A stretch of 64,000 bases of DNA from Rhodococcus sp. (in: high G+C Gram-positive bacteria) (GTDB taxonomy: Bacteria; Actinomycetota; Actinomycetes; Mycobacteriales; Mycobacteriaceae), in the NCBI RefSeq assembly GCF_023264675.1, contig NZ_JAHFVG010000020.1:1-64000 (forward strand). The letters are read 5' to 3'. Position 1 is the first letter of the stretch. The number at the start of each line of letters is the position of its first letter. Of the stretch, positions 34,294 to 42,003 are shown piece by piece. The translations under genes were made by a program, and so were the position numbers. Under the pieces are notes generated by a model. It made no database searches, was not told where the DNA came from, and saw only the letters and a program-made list of their open reading frames with translations.

Positions 34294-35793
34294 TCAGACG
34301 CCGATTCTGTCGTAGGGAATGCTGGTGTAGTTCTCAAGGTCGAAGCGAGAGAGCTTGCGCCGCAGCGACCCCGTCGACCACGGCCATGCCGCGAAGTTCT
34401 TGCCGTTGGCGTCGAGGTAGTAGCTGGCGCAGCCACCGCTGTTGAAGACTGTCTCGCCCAACGATTCCTGGACTGCATCGTTGAATTCTCGGAACGGACC
34501 TTCGGCGATCTCGATCACCTCCAGTCCTTCCCGATCGGCCTGGGCGATGCCGTCGACGACGTAGTCGAGCTGAGATTCGGCCAGTCCGAGGAACGAGTTG
34601 TACACCAGGATGTTCGGGCCCAGCATGATGAAGGCGTTCGGGGCGCCCGGCACTGTCGTCGCCAGATATGCTTCCGGGCTGTCGATCCATTTGTCGGACA
34701 GCAGAATTCCGTCGTCGCCCCTGATGCGCGAGGCGATCGGCGGATGGCTGACGTCGAAGCCGGTTCCGAAGATGATGACGTCGACCTCACGCGAGGATCC
34801 ATCGGATCCGATCAGCCGGTTGCCGTCGACAGCCGTCAGCGCCTCGGGGAGCAGATCCACGTTCGGCTTCGTCAACGCGGGGAGATACGTGTTGGACAAC
34901 AGCAATCGCTTGCAGCCCAATGTGAAATCCGGTGTGAGCGAGGCCCGCAACTCTCGGTCGGGTACCTGGTGAGCCAGCCACGCGGTCCCGATGGGCGCCA
35001 GCAGTCGCGCAGTGCGCTCGCGGCGCATGGCGGCGGTGAGCGTCCGAAGGATGACGTCGATGCCGTGGCGGAGTACCCGCTGCGCGATGGGTGCCCGGCG
35101 GAACAGCGAGTGAGCCGCTCCAGGGAAAGCGAAGTCCAGGCGCGGTACCACCCACGACGGTGTTCGCTGAAAGACGAACAGGGAACCGGCGATCGGTTGT
35201 ATCTCGGGGATGAACTGGACGGCCGAAGCGCCGGTGCCGACAACGGCGACGCGCTTGCCGGTGAGGTCCACATCGTGATTCCACCGCGCGGAGTGGAACA
35301 TCTCGCCCTCGAAGTTCTCGATACCGGGAATCGCGGGCGTCTTCGGGTCGGTGATGGGTCCGGCTGCGAAAATGACGTACTGCGCCGTGAATCGACCTGC
35401 CGTTGTCTCGACGATCCATTTGCGGAAGCCGCTGGACCACCGGGCTTCGATCACTTCGGTGTCGAGCCTGATCCACGGTGCGAGGTCGAGCGAGTCGACA
35501 GTGTCCTCGATGTACCGAAGCAGCTCGGGTTGTTTGGCGAAGTTGCTGCGCCAGGACGGGTTCGGATTGAACGAGAACGAATACACGGGCGACGGGATGT
35601 CGACGCCGCATCCCGGGTAGGTGTTCTCGCGCCAGACTCCGCCGACGCGGGACGCTTTTTCGAGGACGACGAAGTCGGTGATACCGGCTGCGCGAAGCTT
35701 CGCGGCTGCGGCGACACCGGAGAGTCCGGCGCCGACGACCACGACCTTGACCGACTCGTCGGGGTCGTCTGCGGGGGAACGGTGAACGGGCAT
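34294..35793 (-). CDS. Baeyer-Villiger-type flavin monooxygenase
   Basis: The 499-residue enzyme has two Rossmann motifs, VVVGAGLSGVAAAAKL near residue 20 and VVGTGASAVQFIPE near residue 175. Just before the second is FEGEMFHSARWNHD, which fits the BVMO fingerprint F-x-G-x3-H-x3-W. A later VDVIIFGTGF supports FAD/NADPH binding. It probably inserts oxygen next to a ketone or oxidises a soft nucleophile. The ATG at 35793 is used. The upstream region has TACATGTA (35806-35813) and ACATATATGT (35826-35835), possible operator halves. Confidence 0.85.
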   Translation of the reverse strand: MPVHRSPADDPDESVKVVVVGAGLSGVAAAAKLRAAGITDFVVLEKASRVGGVWRENTYPGCGVDIPSPVYSFSFNPNPSWRSNFAKQPELLRYIEDTVDSLDLAPWIRLDTEVIEARWSSGFRKWIVETTAGRFTAQYVIFAAGPITDPKTPAIPGIENFEGEMFHSARWNHDVDLTGKRVAVVGTGASAVQFIPEIQPIAGSLFVFQRTPSWVVPRLDFAFPGAAHSLFRRAPIAQRVLRHGIDVILRTLTAAMRRERTARLLAPIGTAWLAHQVPDRELRASLTPDFTLGCKRLLLSNTYLPALTKPNVDLLPEALTAVDGNRLIGSDGSSREVDVIIFGTGFDVSHPPIASRIRGDDGILLSDKWIDSPEAYLATTVPGAPNAFIMLGPNILVYNSFLGLAESQLDYVVDGIAQADREGLEVIEIAEGPFREFNDAVQESLGETVFNSGGCASYYLDANGKNFAAWPWSTGSLRRKLSRFDLENYTSIPYDRIGV

Positions 35794-35805
35794 GCCATCA
35801 GACAG

Positions 35806-35836
35806 TACATGTAACTGTTGATTACACATATATGTA
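35806..35836. promoter_or_regulatory. Short palindromes upstream of the monooxygenase, possible operator
   Basis: TACATGTA and ACATATATGT, 12 bp apart, are AT-rich palindromes in a GC-rich setting, directly upstream of the monooxygenase start. They may be operators or part of the -10 region. No regulator gene is adjacent. Confidence 0.4.
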
Positions 35837-35842
35837 TCGAGA

Positions 35843-36217
35843 TTACTGTGAGTTACTACGATCCTCGATGCGCAACTCGTTGCCGAACGGATCGAGCAGC
35901 GAGATGCTGACCATCCCGTGCGAGACGTGCAATCCCGGCTTCAGGTAGCCGTAGTCCTTCGCCGCGAGTTCGCGATGCAGATCCTCGACGCCTGTAGCAC
36001 CGATGTACACGACGGAGCCGGGAGTGCCGTCGCCATGGTGCTCCGAGAGGTGAAGGACGATATTGCCCCGCGACACCTGCAGGTAGAGCGGGTCGACACC
36101 CTCGAAGCGATGCTCCCAGTCGACCGTGAATCCCAGATACTCGACATAGAACTCCCGTGCTCGCCGCTCGTCGAAGCTGCGCAGAACCGGAATCGGATGC
36201 TGTGCCTGAAAGCCCAT
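35843..36217 (-). CDS. VOC/glyoxalase superfamily protein (bleomycin-resistance-like)
   Basis: The 124-residue protein has the VOC pattern: IPVLRSFDERRAREFYVEYLGF, LYLQVSRGNIVLHLSEH, and the C-terminal ISLLDPFGNELRIED. This sub-group resembles bleomycin-binding or glyoxalase-related proteins. No substrate is indicated. ATG at 36217 is used. Confidence 0.8.
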   Translation of the reverse strand: MGFQAQHPIPVLRSFDERRAREFYVEYLGFTVDWEHRFEGVDPLYLQVSRGNIVLHLSEHHGDGTPGSVVYIGATGVEDLHRELAAKDYGYLKPGLHVSHGMVSISLLDPFGNELRIEDRSNSQ

Positions 36218-36227
36218 AACGGACACG

Positions 36228-36770
36228 CTACCGATCGGCAGTGGTGCGTGACGGCGCGAATGCGGGACCGGCGAGGAACCAAATCCCCAGAATGATGCCC
36301 AGTGGCGGAATTGTTCCCAGCAGCGCCGACGCCTGCTCGTCGGAGGCCACGGTGAAGGCCAGACCCGCCAGGACCGCAGCGGCGACACCACACGCCGCGA
36401 CCGCGCGGAACCAGTCGTCCCACAGATAGCGGCGGTACTCCTGACTGTCCTTGGTGAGTTTCACCGGAGCGGGACCGCCGGCGAAACGATGGGCAACCCG
36501 CACGTCGACCCACCGAATCAGCGCGGGGCCGAAGCCGATGCTGAATCCGAGGTAGTAGGCAGCGAGATGATGGATCGACCCGACCGGAGTCCCCTGGGAC
36601 AGGTCGACCGCGACAGCCGCGATCAGCACGACGTCGAGCACCGGTACCGCGGCGAGAATCCACCCTGCTTCCCGACGCCTCTTCAGTGGATAGCGGACGA
36701 CGAGTCCGATGGCGATGAGCGCCCAGAATCCGATCTCGCACACGACTATGACGGCAGCAACGAAACTCAT
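36228..36770 (-). CDS. Five-helix membrane protein, hypothetical
   Basis: The 180-residue product has five hydrophobic segments with a cytosolic loop (KLTKDSQEYRRYLWDDWFR) near residue 110. No family is recognised. It lies 10 bp upstream of the VOC gene on the same strand, so cotranscription is possible. Confidence 0.7.
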   Translation of the reverse strand: MSFVAAVIVVCEIGFWALIAIGLVVRYPLKRRREAGWILAAVPVLDVVLIAAVAVDLSQGTPVGSIHHLAAYYLGFSIGFGPALIRWVDVRVAHRFAGGPAPVKLTKDSQEYRRYLWDDWFRAVAACGVAAAVLAGLAFTVASDEQASALLGTIPPLGIILGIWFLAGPAFAPSRTTADR

Positions 36771-36859
36771 GCTTCGAATACTTGCGTGGGGAACAGGGGT
36801 TCCGCGTCGGCCGACCGGGCGATGACCGCGTCCTCACAAAGTAGGACCCGGGTTCGGAA

Positions 36860-37225
36860 CTACCTGGTGGTGGTGGTCGCCTCGTCGAGCTCCGACTCGG
36901 AATCGGGCTCCGATTCCTCGCTGGTCGTCGGGCGTTGACGCGACGTCCTGGTCGTGGACTCTGCAGTCGTGGTACTCGGCGTCGGCGTCGTGGTGGTGAC
37001 CCGAGGAGTTGTCGGCACGGCAACCTGCCAGGTGGGCGACGGCGGAACGACGATCCCGGAGCTCGTGGCACTGACGGCGGTGCTGAGGTCCGACCGCAGG
37101 GCAGGAGGTGCGACCTTGGCGCCCGAATCGTCGAACGCGCCGCCGAGGGCACCGATCGTCAGGCCGACCACCACGGCGACTCCTGCGATTGCCACCGCCG
37201 ACACCGCGATGACTTTGTCGCGCAT
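36860..37225 (-). CDS. Single-pass membrane protein with Thr-rich tail, hypothetical
   Basis: The 121-residue protein has one membrane helix (about residues 5-30) and an external region that becomes very rich in Thr, Ser, Pro and Glu toward the end. The tail looks like a cell-wall-spanning stalk. ATG at 37225 starts the helix directly. Confidence 0.6.
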   Translation of the reverse strand: MRDKVIAVSAVAIAGVAVVVGLTIGALGGAFDDSGAKVAPPALRSDLSTAVSATSSGIVVPPSPTWQVAVPTTPRVTTTTPTPSTTTAESTTRTSRQRPTTSEESEPDSESELDEATTTTR

Positions 37226-37314
37226 TTCGTCAATCCCTCTGTCCGGTGGCCGCGACCGTTCCGGCGGCACTGTCGTAGGGGGACGCTACCGCAGAGCCGG
37301 CAGGCAGGCGTCGT

Positions 37315-37551
37315 TCAGCTGGCGACGGCGTCCTGGACCACGGTGATTCCCCGACCGCCGCCGAATCTGTGTTCCCAGACGTCGCCGACGAGTCGGTGCC
37401 CCTGCCAGCGGCGTCCGCGGAGGGCCTTTCGATGCTCGGTGGTGGTACGAACTGCCCATGTCATGGCTTTGCTGTCGGTGGACAGTTCGGCCTCGGCGAG
37501 CAATTCGTCGTCCTCGGTGCGTACCTGATACATCGGCATGAGCCACATCAT
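37315..37551 (-). CDS. Small beta-rich hypothetical protein
   Basis: The 78-residue protein (MYQVRTEDDELLAEAEL start, later VGDVWEHRFGGGRGITVV) looks like a compact beta fold. No family is recognised. The start may be the ATG at 37551 or a nearby second ATG. Confidence 0.55.
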   Translation of the reverse strand: MMWLMPMYQVRTEDDELLAEAELSTDSKAMTWAVRTTTEHRKALRGRRWQGHRLVGDVWEHRFGGGRGITVVQDAVAS

Positions 37552-37666
37552 GCACGACCGCGGACGGATGCGCCGGACTCGCGAACTATGCGGACCGGCA
37601 CGTCGCCGAGTAACGGGTATACAGCCTTCGAGCTGTCGTTCGATCGGAGTACAAACGGACCGAACG

Positions 37667-38170
37667 TCAACCGAGGCGAAGAATCGCGGGCAAAGCGTCG
37701 GCGATCTGCTGACCGATCAGCTCGTACGTTTCGTGCTCCCGGCGGTACGGATCCTCGATGTCGAGAGCGCTCACCTGATGGCGCACCCGGGCGTCCGCCA
37801 ACTCGTCGACAGTGCGTGCGCCCGACTCGTCGACGAGCGAGGCCGCTTCGAGCAGAGTGAACGTTTTCCGCAACTTGCGCGGAGCGACGGCGAGCACCGC
37901 GTCGCGATGGCGAGCCGTCATCGTCAGAATGAGGTCGGCTTCCTCGGCGATCTTGGGAGTGATCCGTCGTGCCACGAATCCCTCGGAATCGCCGCCGAGC
38001 TGATGCAGAACCGCTGCCGCCGACTCGTCCATCGGATGTCCGACGAGTCCGTGGGTGCCGGCGCTGGAGGACGTCACATCGAGGCCGCCCTCGTGCGCGT
38101 ATGCGTCCGCGAGTCGTTCGGCGGTAGGGGATCGGCAGATGTTCCCGGTACAAACGAAGAGGACGTGCAC
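37667..38170 (-). CDS. Low-molecular-weight protein tyrosine phosphatase
   Basis: The 167-residue enzyme has the signature VLFVCTGNICRSPTAERL (C-x5-R-S) at residue 3 and the general-acid segment DIEDPYRRE near residue 148. Such phosphatases in actinobacteria and other bacteria often control polysaccharide kinases or host proteins. Its position next to surface-glycan genes is suggestive only. I chose the GTG at 38170 because it starts exactly at the conserved strand. Confidence 0.87.
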   Translation of the reverse strand: MHVLFVCTGNICRSPTAERLADAYAHEGGLDVTSSSAGTHGLVGHPMDESAAAVLHQLGGDSEGFVARRITPKIAEEADLILTMTARHRDAVLAVAPRKLRKTFTLLEAASLVDESGARTVDELADARVRHQVSALDIEDPYRREHETYELIGQQIADALPAILRLG

Positions 38171-38312
38171 GGGCGCCAGACTAGTGCCAGGGCAGCACCA
38201 ATCGCATTCGGGCAACGGTCACGCTACAGTGATGCCCGAGCGGGGGCTTCGAGATTGGATCGTTACATATCCTGTCGGCGAGTCCCCTGCGCGCATCCAA
38301 GTGAGGCAGGTC

Positions 38313-39689
38313 ATGACAGAGGTTCTCGGGGTATCGGTGGGAGCGAGCGCTGTCCGCATGGCGCGCCCCGACCTTCGCCTGCACACATCGGGTGAGCGTG
38401 AACTGGATTTTCACAACGACACCGTCGACGCCCACTTCGACCGCGCCGAGGATGTGGCCGCCGAATCCATCGGCGTCGTCCTCTCCCAGAACAACGGCGA
38501 GCGGCATGTGGAAGCGACCGGAGTGGCCTACCGGGATCAGCAGCAGTTCGGCGACATTCAGCAAGCCATGATGGAGCAACGGCTCTACAACTACCGGCTC
38601 GTCCCCGAAGCCAGGGCCGCCCTCGCCTATCTCGAAGCATCAGGCGAAATCGGCAACTTCTCCACCATCGCGCTCTACGACCTCGGCAGCTCCGGTCTGA
38701 CCATCAGTGTCGTCGACCGTGCGTCGGGGGATGTACTGCTCGCGGAGCGAACCACCGACATCAGCGGCTCGGATTTCGATCGACTGATCTGCGACAACCA
38801 GCTGGCGAAGCAGGGCGTCGATCTGGACAACGCGGTCGGTATCGCGGAGTTCACCACTCGCTGCCGAATCGCCAAAGAACAGCTGTCCACGTCAGGGGCG
38901 GTCTGCCTGCCCGGTGATTCCGGCGTGATCCTGATCTCCCGCGAGTCCTTCGAGGCGCTCGTCACCGTGCCGATCGAATACTCGGCGCGGTTGGTTCGCG
39001 ACGTCATCACCCGCTCGCCTCAGCGTGTGGACGCGCTCTTCCTCGTCGGCGGCGGCGCGCGGATCCCCCTCGTCGAGGCCATCCTGCGGTCCTGGACGGG
39101 CTTGCCCGTCGTCACCCCGGCGGATCCCGAGGCCGTGGCGGCCAAGGGGGCTGCGCTGTTGGCAACACCGGTGAACAACGCCCCCGCGCCGAGCAGCCCG
39201 CTGCGCTCCGCGCCGTCGCCCGCGCAGGCGGCCGCCGGTGCCACCGCACTGACCGGTGCACCGGACTGGCTCAGCCCGGAACCGGTGGATCGATCGGTCA
39301 CGTCCAAGCGCAAGATTCGCGGTGCAGCCTTGGTTGCAGGCGGTCTGGCGGCTGTTGCTGCCGTGGGGCTGACGCTCGGCTACGGAGGTTCCGAGGATTC
39401 CACCAGCGCGCCCGCCGACAGCGAACAGACTCTGACGACCCAGGCGCCGTCGACCACACGTGCTGTGCCGACCACCACCGTGGCCGCGCCGCCGCCGCCC
39501 GTCACCACGACCGTGGCGCCCGCACCGGTAGCACCGGCACCGGCGGAAACCTACGAGGCGCCGCAGTACGACGATCCGGCTCCCGCACCTGCTCCGGCCC
39601 CGGCGCCGCTCATTCCGGGCCTGCCCGACTTCCAGCTCCCGCAGATCCAGCTTCCGCCGCCCCCGGTGTTCGAACTGCCCCGGTTCTAG
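38313..39689 (+). CDS. Membrane-anchored Hsp70/actin-like ATPase with Pro-rich tail (copy A)
   Basis: The 458-residue protein has a compact Hsp70-like ATPase domain: phosphate-1 LGVSVGASAVRMA near residue 5, phosphate-2 TIALYDLGSSGLTIS at about 118, and the adenosine motif FLVGGGARIPLVEA at about 243. No substrate-binding domain follows. One membrane helix lies at 337-357, then an external Thr/Pro/Ala tail ending with APAPLIPGLPDFQLPQIQLP. A GAGGCAGG ribosome site precedes ATG 38313. Its TAG shares CTAG with the next gene. Copy C at 60747 has the same layout. Confidence 0.8.
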   Translation: MTEVLGVSVGASAVRMARPDLRLHTSGERELDFHNDTVDAHFDRAEDVAAESIGVVLSQNNGERHVEATGVAYRDQQQFGDIQQAMMEQRLYNYRLVPEARAALAYLEASGEIGNFSTIALYDLGSSGLTISVVDRASGDVLLAERTTDISGSDFDRLICDNQLAKQGVDLDNAVGIAEFTTRCRIAKEQLSTSGAVCLPGDSGVILISRESFEALVTVPIEYSARLVRDVITRSPQRVDALFLVGGGARIPLVEAILRSWTGLPVVTPADPEAVAAKGAALLATPVNNAPAPSSPLRSAPSPAQAAAGATALTGAPDWLSPEPVDRSVTSKRKIRGAALVAGGLAAVAAVGLTLGYGGSEDSTSAPADSEQTLTTQAPSTTRAVPTTTVAAPPPPVTTTVAPAPVAPAPAETYEAPQYDDPAPAPAPAPAPLIPGLPDFQLPQIQLPPPPVFELPRF

Positions 39690-40660
39690 GCGGCGGGCAG
39701 GCGCAACCGCGCCGTCACGGCCAGATGATCCGAGCCGGGAATTGCCACCGGCTCCACGTGATCGGCGTCGACCGTATCGCTGACCACCACATGATCGAGT
39801 TGGGCCAGCGGACGGTCCGAGGGGAACGTGCGGAACAGGCCTGCGCCGGCCATACCTGCGGCGTCGCCGAACCCGTCGCTTGCCAGATTTCGGAACTGGC
39901 GGTGGTCCCAGGCTGCGTTGAAGTCGCCTGCTACCAGGACAGTGTCCGTGTAGCCGTCCATCTCCTCGCGCATCTTCGCCAGATCTGCCGCCCACTCGAC
40001 GGTGTGGCGAGGGGTCGCCGGCGACATGGCGTGGAACGAGACGACCGTCAGGGCGACACCGTCGATCGTGGTGGCTGCTCTTACCGGTACGAAACCGAAG
40101 CCGTCGAGCCGCGTCCCGTCGGTGAGAGGAGTTCGGCTCCACAACCCGGTTCCGTCGGCGACCGGGAGTGCTGCGGTGAAGCTGTACGGGAGCGAGTTCT
40201 CGATTCCGGCGGCTGTGAGGTCGTCCACCTCGGCCTGAGTCAGCTCTTGCACCGCGAGTACGTCGGCGTTACTGGCTTCGACCTGGGCCACGATCGACGC
40301 TGCGTCCGCTTCGCCGTGGGCGGCGTTGATGGTCAGGACCGTGATCTCGGGCCCGGCGGCGGTCTGCTCGTCCGGTACGAAACGTGGAACCTGAATCGCG
40401 GCGAGAGCGACTGTTGCCACCAGCGCTACGAGGAAGCCGACACGTGAGCGCGCCGCAGCGAAGAGGACTACGGCGACCGCCGCTGGGATCGCTGCGAACT
40501 GCATCCCGACCATGAAGGCGACAAAAGTGATTTGCGTCACACCGACTTGGCGGACGACAGCGAACACTGCCGAAAGCGCAAGGATCGACCATGCGATCAC
40601 CAGTACCGATCGGCGCACGACGCGTCCCACTCTTCTCGCCTCCGGTTCATCGAGCCGCAA
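39686..40660 (-). CDS. Endonuclease/exonuclease/phosphatase-family membrane protein
   Basis: The 324-residue protein has three N-terminal membrane helices (about residues 17-35, 45-65, 70-90) and a domain of the EEP superfamily: ITVLTINAAHGEAD, VLAVQELTQAEV with the metal Glu, VLVAGDFNAAWDH (GDFN), and PGSDHLAVTARL (SDH). The active site would face outward. Family members cleave nucleic acids or phospholipids or phosphate esters. Substrate unknown. Confidence 0.82.
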   Translation of the reverse strand: MRLDEPEARRVGRVVRRSVLVIAWSILALSAVFAVVRQVGVTQITFVAFMVGMQFAAIPAAVAVVLFAAARSRVGFLVALVATVALAAIQVPRFVPDEQTAAGPEITVLTINAAHGEADAASIVAQVEASNADVLAVQELTQAEVDDLTAAGIENSLPYSFTAALPVADGTGLWSRTPLTDGTRLDGFGFVPVRAATTIDGVALTVVSFHAMSPATPRHTVEWAADLAKMREEMDGYTDTVLVAGDFNAAWDHRQFRNLASDGFGDAAGMAGAGLFRTFPSDRPLAQLDHVVVSDTVDADHVEPVAIPGSDHLAVTARLRLPAA

Positions 40661-40699
40661 GCGGCAATCGGGTGGATCTCGTGTGATTAGACTCGGTGT

Positions 40700-40846
40700 A
40701 TGACCAGCTCAGACGCGGTATGTAAGTGTGGTCACCAGCGAACCGCGCATCAGCATTACCGCCCGGGAACCGACTGTTCCCTGTGCGAGTGCCATAAATT
40801 CCGCCGCCCGGTCCTAGCCTTGCTCACCGGCCGAACAATTCGTTAG
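40700..40846 (+). CDS. 48-residue Cys/His-rich protein, probable zinc-binding
   Basis: The short frame starts TSSDAVCKCGHQRTAHQHYR and continues PGTDCSLCECHKF before a basic tail. It contains C-x-C-G-H, H-x-H and C-x2-C-x-C-H motifs, enough ligands for one or two zinc ions. TTAGACT lies 8 bp before the ATG, as a -10 would for a leaderless transcript. Codon use is normal. No function is assigned. Confidence 0.6.
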   Translation: MTSSDAVCKCGHQRTAHQHYRPGTDCSLCECHKFRRPVLALLTGRTIR

Positions 40847-40989
40847 CCGATCTATCTCAAAACGATCGTACAGTCGAAAATTGGGCGATAAACAAACCGA
40901 TTGGTTAGAATCTCGTCTATTGGATCGAGGCACTACGGGCAATTCGGCGTGGGGACCGTGAGCTTGTGATCGAAGCGAGAGGCACCGCC

Positions 40990-42003
40990 ATGTCAAACAG
41001 CGCAACCATCACCGAGGCCGTGACCGGCGCGAAAGGGTCCGAGTCGCGCGTTCTCGCGCTGCACCCGTCGACGTATCGCACCCACGCCATTCACGCTCAC
41101 GATCGGGTGTGGACCGAAACCAACTGTTACGTAGATCTCTGGATCGAACTGCTGCATTCGCTCGGAGCCGACCCGACTCCCGCGCTCGCGTTCGTGCTCA
41201 GCGCGGATTGCGACGGCAGGCAGTGGGATTTCGTCAAGATGCAGTCCGAGGACCTGCGTGCGCTGTACGGCATCGATGTGGGCGAGATGAACGTATGGCG
41301 TTCGGTCATCGAGCACGTCCGCGAGGGGCTCGTCGACGGGGTTCTGGTCACCGTCGAGGTCGACGGTTTCTGGCTTCCCGACACAGCGGGTACCAGCTAC
41401 CGCAACCAGCACACCAAGACCACCATCGTTCCCAATTCGCTCGACGAGACCGAGAAGGTTCTCGGCTACTTCCACAACCGTGGTTACTTCGAACTGACGG
41501 GCGCCGATTTCGACGGTGTCTTCAACCTGGCACCCGAGGCGCACCCCGAGGTACTGCTGCCGTACGTCGAGCAGATTCGGCTGCGCCGAAGCCTGATCGC
41601 CGACGGTGTCGGTGATCGAGACCTCGCCGTCGCGCGCGCTCATCTTGCACGGCGGCCGGCCGGGAATCCGGTGGAAGCTCTCGCACGGCGGATCATCGCC
41701 GATATTCCGCTGGTGCAGACCGAAGGCCCCGACGCCTTCCACCTCTGGTCTTTCGGCCTTCTGCGTCAATGCGGCGCGACGGCGGAGCTTGCGGCAGACC
41801 TCGTGGGCTATCTCGACGGGCGCGGTGTCCCCGAGATCAGCGCCGCGGTGCCCCACTTCCTCCAGGTGGCTCAGGGGGCGAAGGCGGTGCAGTTCCGGAT
41901 GGCCCGTGCTGCCCGTGGCCGCGCCGTTGCGCTCGACGAACCGCTCGCGGACATGGCATCGAATTGGGCGGCAGCGATGGATATCGTGTCCACTGCACTG
42001 TGA
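40990..42003 (+). CDS. DUF1839-family protein of the second glycan locus
   Basis: The 337-residue cytosolic protein matches what I recall as the DUF1839 family: ALHPSTYRTHAIHAHDRVWTE, later TNCYVDLWIELLHSLG and FVLSADCDGRQWDFVKM. The early His/Tyr-rich part and a LPDTAGTSYRNQHTKTTI segment near residue 135 look like an active-site region, perhaps transglutaminase-like. GAGAGG precedes ATG 40990. It forms an operon with the GH2 gene through a GTGA overlap. The partnership with the carrier-protein genes at 56.5-58.9 kb is inference. Confidence 0.7.
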   Translation: MSNSATITEAVTGAKGSESRVLALHPSTYRTHAIHAHDRVWTETNCYVDLWIELLHSLGADPTPALAFVLSADCDGRQWDFVKMQSEDLRALYGIDVGEMNVWRSVIEHVREGLVDGVLVTVEVDGFWLPDTAGTSYRNQHTKTTIVPNSLDETEKVLGYFHNRGYFELTGADFDGVFNLAPEAHPEVLLPYVEQIRLRRSLIADGVGDRDLAVARAHLARRPAGNPVEALARRIIADIPLVQTEGPDAFHLWSFGLLRQCGATAELAADLVGYLDGRGVPEISAAVPHFLQVAQGAKAVQFRMARAARGRAVALDEPLADMASNWAAAMDIVSTAL

